The notes beneath the pieces are model-generated. The model saw nothing but the letters and a program-made list of their open reading frames with translations. It was not told the DNA's origin and made no database searches. A DNA stretch of 64,000 bases from contig NW_012236503.1 of the NCBI RefSeq assembly GCF_000787575.1, forward strand, positions 326,366 to 390,365, read 5' to 3'. The stretch is from Acytostelium subglobosum LB1 (taxonomy: Eukaryota > Evosea > Eumycetozoa > Acytosteliales > Acytosteliaceae). Shown piece by piece: positions 44,416-56,822 of this stretch. The position numbers and the translations under genes are program-made. The first letter of the stretch is position 1, and each line of letters opens with the position of its first letter.

Positions 44416-46786
44416 TTATTCCTCGATCGCTTGGTCGTCATTGTCTTGGTCGTCACCTTCCTCTTCTTCGTCCTCGACCAGGTCGAACACCATGGTCCTG
44501 CGACTTCCCATCGCGATACACGCGACATTTCTCTCGATTGACAGCCAGAGTCGTTTGGCTGAGCACCTGGTTGGCGCGTCAGGGGTGAGTAGGCGACTCT
44601 TGTCACCTTGTGTCTCCTCCTGGAAGAAGAATCCATCGAGGAGGTCTATCATCACAGTGGATGGCGGGATGGCCACACCAAGCTGCATGAAGTCCAGCTC
44701 GGTGTAGGAGTATTGTTTGAGGCATGATGACTCCTTGGGCTTGGCACCCTGTGGGGTGACCTCCTCGGGTATCGACAGTACGGCCAGCAATGTGTTGTCG
44801 TAGAAGACCATGTCGTCCAGCCGGTCGCGCTCACCAAGCTGCACGCAGCCAAAGCGCCAATCAGCGCGTTCTTTGATTCCGACGAATAGCTTGCTCGACC
44901 CTGGCAGGAGAAAGGCCACAACAAACTTGTTATGGCTCTCTGATGTGAATGCCGAACAAAAGCGTTGCGCGCTGCCCTGTCCTTGCTCTTGCTCCAGTTG
45001 CAGTAGTTGCTTGCGATCGAACAATCCCAGTGGCGTGACGGCATTGATCTTAAACTGTGACACAATTGTGTTGTCGCTGGCCAAGTCCAACAGTTGCCTA
45101 GTTTGATTGGCAATCAAGTTGAAGTGATCCAATATATTACATGATGATTGAGTGTTCGTCGACGAGTCATCAAACATTAGAATGGAATGGGTATCACAAT
45201 GACTAGGGCTCGACGCCACCGACAGAGGGTCTTGGTTGAGCCCCCCGTGGAGCAACTCGAGAATGGCGCGCTCATCATTTTGAAGCGATGATGATGGTTG
45301 CTGACTGGGCGTGTCGTTGATCTGATCTTGGATCTTGAGTAGCCATGTGAAGAATGACGAGTATTGCGCTGAGACCCCGCCAAAGACGCGGTCCAGACTC
45401 TCGAGTCGCACGCCAAACGCGCCACTCTGCCTCAGCAATCGCTCATACTTGTCAGCGTTGAGCATGTCCCCAAAGCGCTCCTGCCACAGCGACAGAGACC
45501 GCAGCGCGGCTAATGTGTGCATCAGATGTGTGAAGGCCGCCAGGATGCGCCCAATGAGCGTGTCACGCAGGCCGTCCAGCGTGCGAAGCGACGACCGCAG
45601 ACTCTTGACATTGATGCCGTTCGCCAGGTATTGCGCCAGTGCATCCGAGGGCACGCCAATCATCAGCATGTCTGTGAGGTGCTGCTCGAGTGTGTGAGTC
45701 TGGTCGTAGCCAAAGTCGAGCAGTGTGCGACCGAATGACGACCATTTGGTCACCAGCTGGCTGTGTGTGTCGCTCCACTTGTCCACGACCTCATGGGTCA
45801 GCAGATATGAGAGTGTGTCCAAGAGCCATGAAGCCGTGACAGACTTGGTGGCAAAGTCAAAGATCTCACTGGCTTTGCGCGAGAGTATCGATGTGTCCAC
45901 GTCCAACATGAGTGCGAGCCCGCTATCTGTCTCGGCGGTCAACATCGCTCTACCAAAGTCGCGAGACATTGCCACGTTTTGTATATCCACCGACTTGGCC
46001 GACTTGATCAAGAAGTGTGATGCGCCATACTTGTTCAACAGTATCTGTTGGATGTCCAGTGTGCCGATCAACGTCATGCCGAACCCCCTGTTGGTTGATT
46101 GTTGGTGATCATTAGTCTTGCGCCAAGTTCAATCTCGACTCGCTCGCGAATGTACAAACACATACAGGAATGAGATGACGCCACTCTTTGACACGGCGAT
46201 CAACACGTCAAGGGCATCCAAGTCTTGAGGGAATGGCTTCATCTCGCTGGTGAGGTGATCGTGTGTTAGTATCATTGTCAACTCTTGTTTGATTGATTGA
46301 TCGAGTGATCAAGTGATCGGGATAGTTCCACACATGAGATACCTACTCTTCCTTGTCTTGGATGTAGTGAGCAAAGGCTGGGAAGAAGGGTGACGCGTCA
46401 AAGCATTGACTAAAGTGTGACGATGATGATGAGGATGGGTTGTACTGCACCCAGAACATCTTGGTGACGGGCGAGACTGGTGCTGCGCGTGTGTAATGTA
46501 TCTCTTTGCCATTCTCAATGGAGACGAGTGAGATCAGTCCGCTGGCATATCCAACTGCCAATCGCTTGCCATTCGGACTCCACTGTATTGATGTGGCAAT
46601 ATCATCATTGCCATCGACTGCTGACGATGCACCAATTGTAAGCAGACGTTGCCAATTCAGGAAACGATGTACAACTATCGCGCCAGACATTGTTAGCAGT
46701 GCCAGAAGGTCCATTGTCGGGCAGCACAATGCCTCACGGACATCGCCAGCTGCTGGTTTGTCATTGAGAAGTGCGAATGATTTCAT
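44416..46786 (-). CDS. anapc4: Anaphase-promoting complex subunit 4
   Basis: Three exons, 46347-46786, 46166-46246 and 44416-46087, splice in phase to 730 residues. The N-terminal WD40-like segment has the APC4 pattern (ALCCPTMDLLALLTMSGAIVVHRF, then WSPNGKRLAVGYASGLISLV). The central helical domain (FGRTLLDFG, LEQHLTDMLMIGVPSDAL, LSLWQERFGDML) matches the APC4 long domain. The C-terminal part is a further beta-propeller-like stretch with an acidic end. APC4 is a scaffold of the ubiquitin ligase that drives mitotic exit. I chose the Met at 46786; an upstream in-frame Met at 46852 would add repeat-derived Thr codons. An E2F-type site lies about 100 bases upstream. Confidence 0.88.
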
Positions 46787-47827
46787 TGTTGTTGTTGTTG
46801 TTGTTGTTGTTGGTTCATTGATTGATTGATTATGTTGACGAGTGTTGTTCACTGATAGATAAACTTGGAAACTTTGATCATGTTTTTGGCGCCACCACTC
46901 ACTTTGGTCATCTCATCATAATCAATCAATCAATCACATAACATATGGAACCATCCCAATCATACAATCACTCACTTACTAACTCATCACAATAACCATG
47001 ACCTGGTCACACTTTCAATCATTCTATCAATCAAACAATCACCAATCACCAGGTGAACAATGATCGAAGTCGATGAGAAATGCACTCTCTTTCACCCCAA
47101 TAATTGACACTTGTGTACAATGTTGATCGTGATTCTTCTTTGATCAAAGGATGTATATGATGATGGTGCACATCTGGGGAAAGACACTTGCATAGGTGGT
47201 GCAAAAGGTGTATCCAGGGTGCAAAGTTGACTCTTTTTATTTTTAATCAAAGGAAGATTCATTTGTTCACAGTGACTGACCACTTAGAAGGGTTGGTTGC
47301 TCTTTCGTTCCCATTAGAATACAGGAGCACCTGGGCTCTAGAGGGTGGCACATCAACATCAAAGACACTTTCACCATTCGCACACCACTCAAACCCCCAA
47401 TAATACTTAACTGATTCCACCACGTTTCCCCTTTTTGCACTCACATCAAAGTGTCATCAATGTCGACAGAGCTCCGATCTACCCTCACTCTCACAACAAA
47501 CTTGTGTGCTGTTGATCAAAAACGAGTGTGTGTTTGATTAGTTGGGTGTGTGACACAGAGAAAGAGATGGCGTGGATGCTCACAACAAACTTGAGAGTGT
47601 CAACAACAACACTTTCATAAACATTTGACACGTCTACCTATCAATCAATCAATCTGTGTATGTTTGTGTACCTATCTGTATTATTTATCTGTATTCTCAA
47701 TTATAATTATAACATTAAAGTCATTACATTGTAATAATCAATCAATCAATCAATCAAACATACAAACACATAATAATATATATTAGTTTAGTTAATTAGA
47801 ATTAGAATTATATAGTTATATATAGAG
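46787..47827. other. Divergent promoter region between APC4 and the LRR gene
   Basis: About 1 kb. Contains CAACAACAA leader sequence for APC4, an E2F-like site, a 12-bp palindrome CTTTGATCAAAG at about 47143, TCAA tracts and an AT-rich leader (47740-47827). ORFs at 47092-47444 lack coding character. Confidence 0.5.
46885..46894 (-). promoter_or_regulatory. E2F-like site upstream of APC4
   Basis: TTTGGCGCCA matches the E2F/DP consensus TTTSSCGC exactly and contains the palindrome TGGCGCCA. It lies about 100 bases before the APC4 start codon, a sensible place for cell-cycle control. Confidence 0.45.
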
Positions 47828-50130
47828 ATGGAGAACTCAAGTTCTGTTGTCGACGATGATGATAAACAAGTGTTTAATACTTTGATCAACTTGTTACAAA
47901 AGTACGTCGATCGCATGGAGAAGAGATGTCGCAAGGCAGACCTATTGCGAATGCAACATCAGTTGTCAATGTTGGAGAGCAAAACACTCACTGGCACTAA
48001 CACTGGCAATGGCAATGGCAACACATGTAATTCAACATGTACTGGAACACCTATAATATCAAATGACATCACTATTATAAACAGTATGTTTGAATGAATC
48101 ATTGAATGATTGATCGATCATTATATGTTGGAATGATCCCATAACTAATGACCAACTCCCCCCTCCCATCACTTAACTCGCCCGACACAACAGAGTCTAG
48201 CAAACTGATTAGACTTGCATTCGAAACATATAAAGGCACATTGAATGATGAGACGTTATGTAATGTGTTTAAGAGATTCGGAGTATATGTTGGCGAGCTG
48301 GACTTGTCAAAGTGCGCACACTTCACTATTGAGGCATTCATTGGTAGCATGCTGCCACTGCTGCCCAATCTACAGAGCCTGAAGCTGCAGTTCTGCAAAC
48401 AGCTCAACGGTGACAACCTCACTGCGCTGTTGCAGTTGGCCAAAGAGTCCTGCTCGATACGTCACCTGAACATTGGTCACAACCAGCTGATATCAGAGGC
48501 CACGATGCTCACGGCCCGCACCATCCGCCTGAACCCCAACCTGACGTCGCTGTGCCTCACCCACTCCCACATATCGGACGCGGACGGCGTTACCCTGCTG
48601 CACGGCATCAAGGACAACGACAGCCTGCGCTCGCTGGACCTGAGCAACAACGCGATAGCCGACCTCACAATGCGCGCCCTCTCCGAGCTGATGGAGCGCG
48701 GATCGACACTGCGCGAGCTCAACCTGTCGACGAACCGCATCACCAACGTCGGCGTCATTGAACTGGGCAAGGGCATGGCGACCAACTCACACATCGACTG
48801 TCTGATCCTCAGCAACAACTGCTTCCAGGACGACGGTGGAGTCGGCTTTGTCAACATCCTGGCGACCGACCGCAGCGTGCGTCATCTGGACATGTCGGGC
48901 AACGACCTCGGTCCAGCCACATGCGCAGGATTTGCCCGCGCGCTCCAAGTCAACAGTACATTGACCTCGCTCAATCTCAGCCAGACCCGTATCGGCATAC
49001 AGGGCGGCCTGGTACTCGTCCAATCCCTGGCCTCGAACAAATCACTACAACACCTCGACCTGAGCATGAACCAGCTGGACCACACCGTTGGCATGGCCAT
49101 TGGCGAGTCGCTAAAGAGTAACCACACGATCAAGACTCTGAGTCTGAGGAGGAACCAGCTGGGCGACTCTGCCAAGGCCATTGGCAAGGCGCTGCAGGTC
49201 AATTCGTCTCTCGCCAGTCTCGACCTGTCGGGCAACCAGATAGAGCGCAAGGGTGCCAAGGCCATCGCCTACTCACTGCCGCTGAACAAAACGCTTCAGG
49301 AGCTGGACCTCAGCTGCAACATGATTGGCGACGACGGTGGACGATTGATTGGTGAGTCGCTCGGCGCCAACTCCACATTATACAAGCTCAACCTCTCGTC
49401 CAACCTTCTCGGCAACGAGTCATGTCGATCAATATCACAATCAATCGTGAGCGCACTTAAAGGAGGCGCCAACACAAACTCAAACATCAACACAAACTCA
49501 GATATACACAACCATTCAAACTCAGTCAATCAACATCAAGATAAACAAGACACAGACGAACTGATGTCCAACTTGTCGATATCATCGCGATCATTGGTCA
49601 AGGAGCAGGCCAACTACAATAGCAGGAGACTGGCCAGACATAACATGCTGACGTCGTCGACGCCAAACATGGACAAGTTCATGCCGGGCAAGTCCACGCT
49701 GTCCAAGCTGTCGCACCTGCTGCTCGACAAGAACCGCATCGGCGACCCCGGCGCCGTGGCGCTGGCGCAGGTCATTGCCAACAACTCGCCGATCCAGGTC
49801 ATCTCGCTCATGTCCAACATGATCGGCGAGTTTGGCGGCCAGTCGCTGGGCGACGCGCTCAAGTACAACACCAACCTGTGCGAGCTCAATCTGGACTCGA
49901 ACCGCATCGGGCCCATTGGCGCACAGGCCATCTCCAATGCACTCAAAGTCAACAACACACTGACGCACCTTGGTTTGAGTGGCAATCACATCAAAGATCA
50001 AGGCAGTCAGGAGATCATCAAAGCACTGGATTGCAACACATCACTCAAGTCCATCTACGTCACTCACAACGACATGAGTGAAGGTGTACGTGCTGTCGTC
50101 GAGGCCATACCACAGTTCACAGAGGCATAA
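47828..50130 (+). CDS. Ribonuclease-inhibitor-type leucine-rich repeat protein
   Basis: Two exons, 47828-48083 and 48194-50130, splice in phase to 730 residues. A short helical N-terminus is followed by about 18 LRRs of 28-29 residues built on LxxLxLSxNxIxxxGAxAI. An insertion rich in Asn, His and Ser (about 515-575) interrupts the array before four final repeats. This is the NLRC3/RI class of repeat, common in dictyostelids as stand-alone proteins without NACHT or kinase domains. Function is likely protein binding; partner unknown. Confidence 0.85.
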
Positions 50131-50988
50131 AAGAATAAATGCTTAAGTCAATGCCAAATCATCCATCCATCCTTCCATCATTCATTCATTCAATCATTCA
50201 ATCATCCCTGGTTAATATGGTTCGGTCGATCATCATTGGATCATGTTGCCACATCACCATCAATCACCATCACCAACATTCACCATTTTCAAAGTATTCG
50301 CGGAATACCTTGAGAGTCATTGGCAAACATGATGATGCATTGATGGTGGTGACACATGTCCATGCATACCATACCCTACATTCGCTTGGACGACGGAGAT
50401 CATACAAACAACCATCCACTCCACTCTATCAATCAAACATCATCACTTTGGTTCTAGTAACCTCATACCAAAGGTGCGAGAGTGGTGGTCATCTGTCGTG
50501 TGCCACTTTAGGGGGCAATGTAAGGCCCATCAAAATATTGTTTGAATTTTCAAAACAAACACGGTGTAGAGATAGAAGATACAGGTCCTGGCCCAGGTAT
50601 TCCCTTTCCCCAAGTGAGTTTGTGCGTGTGTGATCAAACAAACAAACACTATCTCAGTATCACCACAAACCACACCTGTCAAGTTGTTTGACACTTAGTG
50701 TGAATATCAGGGGTCGATGTGACCTCAGTGAGCTAACAAAGCTAAGCTTGGATGTACAGTTTGGATTGCAAATGGTGTCGTGGTGTTATTATTATTATTA
50801 TTGTTGTTCATTCATTGTGTTGTTATAACTCTACTACTACTTGTTGTGTGTTTATTAATATATATATTATATTCAAATAATTAATCAATCTAATCAATCA
50901 ATCAATCACATCATCATCATCAATAGAGACAAAGTAACAGATAGACAGATACATACATAGTTGTACATATAATATAGCATAGGATAGG
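50131..50988. other. Intergenic region
   Basis: AT-rich with TTCATT and ATT repeats. ORF 50139-50633 is largely repeat-derived and not called. Confidence 0.5.
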
Positions 50989-53152
50989 ATGTTCACATTC
51001 TTTAAGAAGAGCAATGAGAAGAAGGATGAGAATGATGTTGGAGGTGGAGGAACAGGTACACCAGGTGGATCAGGTGTGTCAGGAGGATCAGGTGGAATAG
51101 TTCCGCCACCAGCATTGGTGATCGGTGGTGCACTGACCGATCAGGGTACACTTAGACATTCAGCGACTTCAGAGATTGCAATACCAACACGGATCACAAG
51201 AGAGAGACGTGCTACAATAGGTGGTGATGTTCCACATCCCCAATCACTCCTCTACCCTCTCACGCCAACATCCAACAACATCGCCTCGCTCTCACCATCA
51301 ATGTTTGCATCATACAAGACACAAGCAGAGCCACAGGTACCAACGTAAGTGATCATGTGATCAATGGTGATGATCATCTGACTCACTCACTCACTCAATC
51401 AATCAATCAAACTCAGTGGATACATTGATGAGTATTATGAGAGAGATGTAGAGGGCAACAAGTACTTGGAGAAGATGTGGATGAATGTGGTGATGCCAGC
51501 GACACAGAACCTTGCAAGGTTGGAACTAAAGTATATTGTTCGGCGTGGTATACCGGATTCGAAGCGAACACGTGTATGGAAGTTGATCAGTGGCTACGAG
51601 GACTTCAAACGGTCCTTGGACTACGAGTATGTTTCTGGCGCGATCACTGGCGAGGGTGCGCCTAAGAAGTTCCGCAACATCCCATCATTTGGCGGCATCG
51701 TCTCTCCATCCGATCACTTCCTCAACGACCAAGGCATCGACCACGTCAAGCGCATCCTAACCGTCCTCGCACTACGATGTCCCGAGGTCGAGTACTGTCC
51801 CTCCATTCCAGATATATGTATGTATGGACAATCAATCAATCACTCATCACACTCGCTAATCAATCAATCAATCACTAGTACAAATGTTATTGTTGTTCCT
51901 TTCAGATGTTGAAGCGTACACAGTGCTGAACCTGCTGATACAGCAATCAAAGACCAACATCAAGTTTAGATATCTCAACATCACCAACAGGGATTGCATC
52001 TCTTTCTCCCTAACCTTTGATACACTCTTCGAAATGACCGTCCCCAAGTTATACAAACGTTTGTATCCATCCTCTCACTGGCATTTGCGCCATTGCCAGG
52101 ACAACGCAGCGACGGACACACCTGGCTAACACTCCCACCACCCACCCTTCAACAACAACATCAACAACAGATATGATTGGACTTGGTATCACAAGTAGCA
52201 AGGTGTTCACAGAGGAATGGTTCTCGAGGATGTTCGTGTCGCACTTGCCATTCCAGACGGTGCTGCGCGTGTTTGATTGTTTCCTGTGCGAGGGCTATAA
52301 GGCCCTGTATAGAGTCGGTCTCGGCCTGCTCAAACTGCACAAGAACGTGTTGATGAGCAAGGCCACGACGGCCGAGCAGTTCTGCTCGATGCTCAAACAC
52401 CTCAATCTACAGATGTTCGATGTGGACAAGCTCATGAACCGAGCGTTCCGCATCCGTCTACAACGCAACACGGTGCAGAACATCGACGAGATGCAGACGC
52501 CCAAGCTCACTCACATTGCCGAGCCCCAGATGCCCATCTACTACCGACCCAAGATAACAACGCCCTCAGATATACTTCACAATGATGATGTAAGTCTAGT
52601 CCCATTCATTCAATTATTCAATCATTCAATCATTCTAATCAATCACGCACCCGCACGACAATGTAGTATGAGATTGTTTGGACATGGCTGCCGCATAGAT
52701 TCTGCATCTGCGACCCAAAGGTCGTGTACAACTCCAACCGCGATGGTAGGAGTCTGAGGAACATGCTGGAGCGAGTGAAGGGCGAGTATCCAATGCTGAT
52801 ACTGATCAAGACGACTAACGGCGATGTGTTTGGATGCTTCACCGACGACGAGTTGGAGTCCAAGTTTGGCTTTGGATCGAGCAACACCTTTGTCTTTGTC
52901 ATGAAGCCTCATGCACATGTATATAGAGCAACGAACAAGAACGAGCTGTACCTAAAGGTGTGTCCATCAGTGGATCTATCATCGTTCAGCATGTGGATTG
53001 GCGCGTCCGAGCTGGGCGATCGCGCATTATGTATAGACAGCGAGCTCAATGGCACCACAGCGCCATCAGACACCTATGGCAATCCTGCACTGACCGACGA
53101 TCAATCGTTCAAATTCAAGAGCACGGTATTGGAAGTGATATCACTGGTCTAG
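50989..53152 (+). CDS. TBC-TLDc domain protein (TBC1D24-like)
   Basis: Five exons, 50989-51344, 51417-51817, 51906-52058, 52171-52589 and 52667-53152, splice in phase to 604 residues. After a disordered Gly/Ser N-terminus the Rab-GAP TBC domain spans about 155-390. The usual Arg-finger strand is altered: RRGIPDSKRTRVWKLISG is present, but no clear IxxDxxR motif is seen. TEEWFSRMFVSHLPFQTVLRVFDCFLCEG marks the end of the domain. The TLDc domain is at 440-604 (YEIVWTWLPHRFCICDPKVVYNSNRDGRSL, GCFTDDELES, SSNTFVFVM). TBC plus TLDc in this order is TBC1D24 architecture. These proteins act at endosomes or vesicles, often by binding rather than GAP activity, which fits the missing Arg finger. Exon 3 uses an unusual GTTTGT donor. 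Confidence 0.88.
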
Positions 53153-53530
53153 ACTGGATCTGTTCCAGATGCTTCGACGACGAAGATGACGACGTGAGGA
53201 CTACGACAAGTATGAATGGAAGCTTCCAATAAAGCCCTCCCAATCAAACAACTTGGAGATACCAAGCCATCCAGCAAACCAATGAGTGAGTGATCGAGTG
53301 AGCAAGAGATGAGTCGAGGGAGATTGTTCGAGTGCATTTAATTAAGAATGATTGAGGTCGCTGTCCATGCTTCATAATGATGAGAATGAGCCAACGAGAT
53401 TATCCAAGTGCAGGCGATGTTGTTTTAACATCGCCCGCACGTATGTCGTGGCCAGAGAGAGTATGTCCACATGTGAATGATTGAATGAATGATTGAATGA
53501 TTGAATGGAGGATAGATGTACATAGGTACA
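53153..53530. other. Short convergent spacer
   Basis: Contains TGAATGAT repeats and an inverted GGCGATG/CATCGCC pair at about 53413-53437, separated by TTGTTTTAA. No gene seen. Confidence 0.45.
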
Positions 53531-53914
53531 CTACAGACGATCTTTGAATGGATTGACAGTGCCAGACCTCTCAAAGAATCCTTCTTCTTGTAACTCTTTG
53601 TAGGCACGGATGACGAGAGGATCAGTTGGGATGAGAGCCTCCTCTTGTTTCAGCATTCTCTTCTCCTCCTTTAGTCTAGAGGCTGTCTCCATACTCTTAA
53701 AATGCTTCTTGGCCGATTGATTGGCGTTGAACTTTGCTGGAGCCTTTCTATTGCCTGTTTGTTGTATACAATGACGTTTGATTTGATTGATTAATTGATT
53801 GATTGAGTAAGTGAGTGAGTAAGTGAGTGAGTGAATGTTGTTGATTGATTGATTGATCTATATAGATCTGCACTTACCAGCACGACATAATGTTATAGCA
53901 GCTGCTTTGAACAT
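53531..53914 (-). CDS. Small basic protein, possibly mitochondrial, 86 aa
   Basis: Two exons, 53878-53914 and 53531-53754, splice in phase. The N-terminus (MFKAAAITLCRAGNRKAPAKF) is basic with no acidic residues, as in mitochondrial presequences. A charged helix follows (ASRLKEEKRMLKQEEAL), then PTDPLVIRAYKELQEEGFFERSGTVNPF and a basic end. I do not recognise the family, although size and composition resemble accessory subunits of respiratory complexes or mitoribosomes. The intron sense strand is packed with TCAATC and TCACTC repeats and a GATCTATATAGATC palindrome. Confidence 0.7.
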
Positions 53915-54603
53915 GTTTGATGATTATCTGTATCTGTATATGTATCTGTTTATTTGTTTGTTGACAAAACAGACGAGTGATGTGGGTTTGATGAATGTTC
54001 TACTCTTTGAAAACAAAGAAACACATGATAATCGATGCTGCAACACGCCTGTGATTGTCAGACAACTTTCAGTCCAAATTCGAATGAATGAGTACGATGA
54101 GGTATGTCTGGTGCGCAAGATACCAGTCAACTCCAACGACACCGATACACTATACTTCCATATTATCAATTTGATGATACCCAACAAGCAAAAACCTCCA
54201 AGAAGAAATAATAAAGTATTGTGTGCCACACATCCATTCATTCATTCAATCAATCATTTACACTAAGACAGTTGTAGATGCAATGTCATCGACTAAAACA
54301 TCTGATATTAAGATCATATTGGGATCATCATCGATATGGAGGAAGAAGAAGGATGAACATGTTCGGTGTTCAACTGCTGGTTGTAATACGCGCGATACTC
54401 ATTCATGTCTTCTTCTTTGTCGTAGTCAGATTTTATCTCTTATGTTTATTCGAGGTTCAAGTTTATTTAAATTATTATTATTTATTTTTATTTGATTTAT
54501 TTCTATTGTACAACTTATCACTATCTGTATATTTATTTATCTCTTCATTATCACATCATTATTGTCCAACACTTGTCTAATTATCTGTCTCTTCACATTA
54601 TCC
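53915..54603. other. Spacer with uncertain coding content
   Basis: A rightward ORF (53913 onwards) has a stretch that looks protein-like (VIVRQLSVQIRMNEYDEVCLVRK). Its Met overlaps the start codon of the leftward gene, and the downstream reading is hydrophobic and AT-rich. I cannot support a gene. Confidence 0.3.
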
Positions 54604-55046
54604 ATGGACAAACAAACCCCCAAACAACAAGCCATGAAGCTCATCATGGAATCAACCTATGACAACGACATCAAACAGAAAGCAATGAGCAGCCTCAAAA
54701 CCGATGATGACGCATTCCTAATGGTCAATCTCATCAAGCTTGGTGGTCTCCAAAAGCACTTTGAAGCGAGTAAGTACAAACGAGGGTGAGTCGGTCAAAG
54801 ACGATTACTAACCAAGTTGTATTCATCTCTCGTTCAGGTTTGCCAAATTCTGCGAAAGATGCGGAGAGTCTCACCGACAGAGAGCTCAGTGAGCTTAGGA
54901 GAATATGCAGGGCTGAGTCTTTGAAGAGAAAGCGCCTAGAAGAAGACAGCACAGATTCCTCACTATCCCAGGCCGGAGAGGACGACCCTTCCGGCCGCAG
55001 TTCCCTATCAATCCTCAACAAGATCTCAAGAATCTCTATCAATTGA
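54604..55046 (+). CDS. Hypothetical protein, 124 aa, member of a small duplicated family
   Basis: Two exons, 54604-54769 and 54838-55046, splice in phase. The first exon (MDKQTPKQQAMKLIMESTYD) and the start of the second are helical. The second is highly charged (DRELSELRRICRAESLKRKRLEEDSTD) and ends ILNKISRISIN. A relic at 37833 shares this ending, including the stop codon. Only 66 bases separate its stop from the next ORF, so the two ORFs may be parts of one gene broken by a frameshift. I recognise no family. Confidence 0.5.
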
Positions 55047-55112
55047 TGATTTTGGTAAGTTGTTGGGTGCCGCTTACCTCCATTCAACACTTACTGATTT
55101 CAATGGAAAGGA

Positions 55113-55685
55113 ATGGTCGAGGACCCAGGAGAGGATAACCACAGAGATGAAGATCTGGACCCTCTGCATGGAGAATATGACGAAGAGGAGTACGAGGAAG
55201 CTGAAAGAGAAAGACAGGCTGAATACTATAGACTCCAGGAACAGCAACCCCAACATGCTCTTCTCTCGGCCAGCATATTTGGCCAATGGTCAGTACCTCA
55301 GACAAGCCGCCTTCCACCATCACCAATTGCTCAATCTCCGCTGACATTTGAGCAAATGTTTGGTCATACTCCACCATCCCATTTCTACAACCAACCCGTA
55401 CCTTCTCCACAACAATACGTGCCTTTGCCAGAACCAGAAAATCAACCAGCACCCTTGCCAGCACCAGCCAAGCCACCACCTGCACCTGCCAAGCCAGCAG
55501 CCAATCAACCAGCACCCTTGCCAGCACCAGCCAAGCCACATGCCAAGCCACCACCTGCACCTGCCAAGCCATGTCGACCTCTTGATTGGGTATGCAAAAA
55601 GAATTGCGCCAACTTCAAACCTCAGAAAAGAGACTCTACGAAATGCGTGTGCGGTCACCTTTATATTCATCATGATCATCAATAA
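55113..55685 (+). CDS. Proline-rich protein with C-terminal Cys/His motif, 190 aa
   Basis: An acidic N-terminus (GEYDEEEYEEAERERQAEYY) is followed by a Pro-rich middle with repeated PAPLPAPAKP and PPPAPAKP units. The C-terminus is compact and Cys-rich (DWVCKKNCANF to CVCGHLYIHHDH), probably a small zinc-binding knob. The donor-like GTAAGT at 55055 and acceptor-like AAAGG at 55111 would splice an upstream exon onto this frame, but only from a frame different from the one open upstream. I cannot say whether it stands alone. Confidence 0.55.
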   Translation: MVEDPGEDNHRDEDLDPLHGEYDEEEYEEAERERQAEYYRLQEQQPQHALLSASIFGQWSVPQTSRLPPSPIAQSPLTFEQMFGHTPPSHFYNQPVPSPQQYVPLPEPENQPAPLPAPAKPPPAPAKPAANQPAPLPAPAKPHAKPPPAPAKPCRPLDWVCKKNCANFKPQKRDSTKCVCGHLYIHHDHQ

Positions 55686-56822
55686 AGTCACCTCCATCAA
55701 ACCACCATCTGGACACGTAGTTCCAAATGGAGTTCAGATATCATCCCACTCAACCTCAATAAACAAACACTGAATCAATCAATGTGCGTTGGATTCCAAA
55801 GTGCACTGGTGAGGGGCTTGAGAGTGTATGTTAGTATTGAAACCATCTTCTATCTATTTGTTATTATTAATATTTATTAATATTTATTAGTATTTATTTA
55901 TATTTATTTGGGTACACCAACCCATTCCTCATCACGGATCGACTGCTTGTTAATCTTAATTAAGCAAACATCAAATAGAATATAAGATATAGTGAAGTGA
56001 TGACTAGGAGAGGGGAAATGTCAATGGCTCCAATCATTCATACACTCATACAGCATATCAACGTCGAATGATTGTTTACAGGACATAATCAAAGATATAA
56101 ATGTGTATGAATGTATGTATATGCGTCAGAGGAAGGAGTGTGACATTGAATTAAGATCGATACTGTTGTTGTTATTGTTTGTTTGACAGTTGCTCTGATC
56201 AATCACAATGTGTGAGTGGGTGTGTGTGGTTGTTGTGTTTGATTGATCGGTGACAGACTGGCTTTAGTGGGTGAAGGTGATAGTATCTCCTTCTCCTCCA
56301 ATAAAGTATGATACTCGAGTGAGGGAGAGAGGGTGTCTGAAAGGATTGTAGTGATAAGTACACACACCCCATCTATCGGATGCATCACTGTTATGTGACA
56401 GTCCATTAATGATTACTTTAAGCTCAACACTACGTTGTTTGAGTACCTGGCGCCAACAACATGTATACCAGTTTTGGAATCAATCAATCAATCAATCAAT
56501 CATCCATCATCCATCATCCAGCCATCCAACCAATCACTCAAACACATTTATATCTATCCATCATCATCAAAGAGGTAGGGAATACTCCAACCTCTCTATC
56601 TATCATTCATTCATTCATTCTCTGTCACTCCATTCACCACTTCCCAACACTTGCCGCTATCATTCATTTATTCAATCAATCATTCTATCACTCTATCTCT
56701 CTATCTTATCCAATCAATCAATCAAACATCTACAAGGAAGTGTCAACAACATTGTTGTATCATTCATTCATTCCAATCAATCAATCATTTATTGATTCAT
56801 TCCAGGTTGAAGTGACATTAAC
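55686..56822. other. Intergenic region
   Basis: Holds an AT-rich TATTTATT-type repeat at about 55858-55910, TCAA and CATT tracts (56470-56800) and one TTGGCGCC motif at about 56448-56455 (minus-strand reading). ORFs at 56409 and 56461 are repeat translations. Confidence 0.5.

Noticed and set aside
53913-54495. Possible rightward two-exon gene
   Set aside because: Its start overlaps the start codon of a well-supported leftward gene, and the second part is AT-rich and hydrophobic. Only a short middle stretch looks coding.
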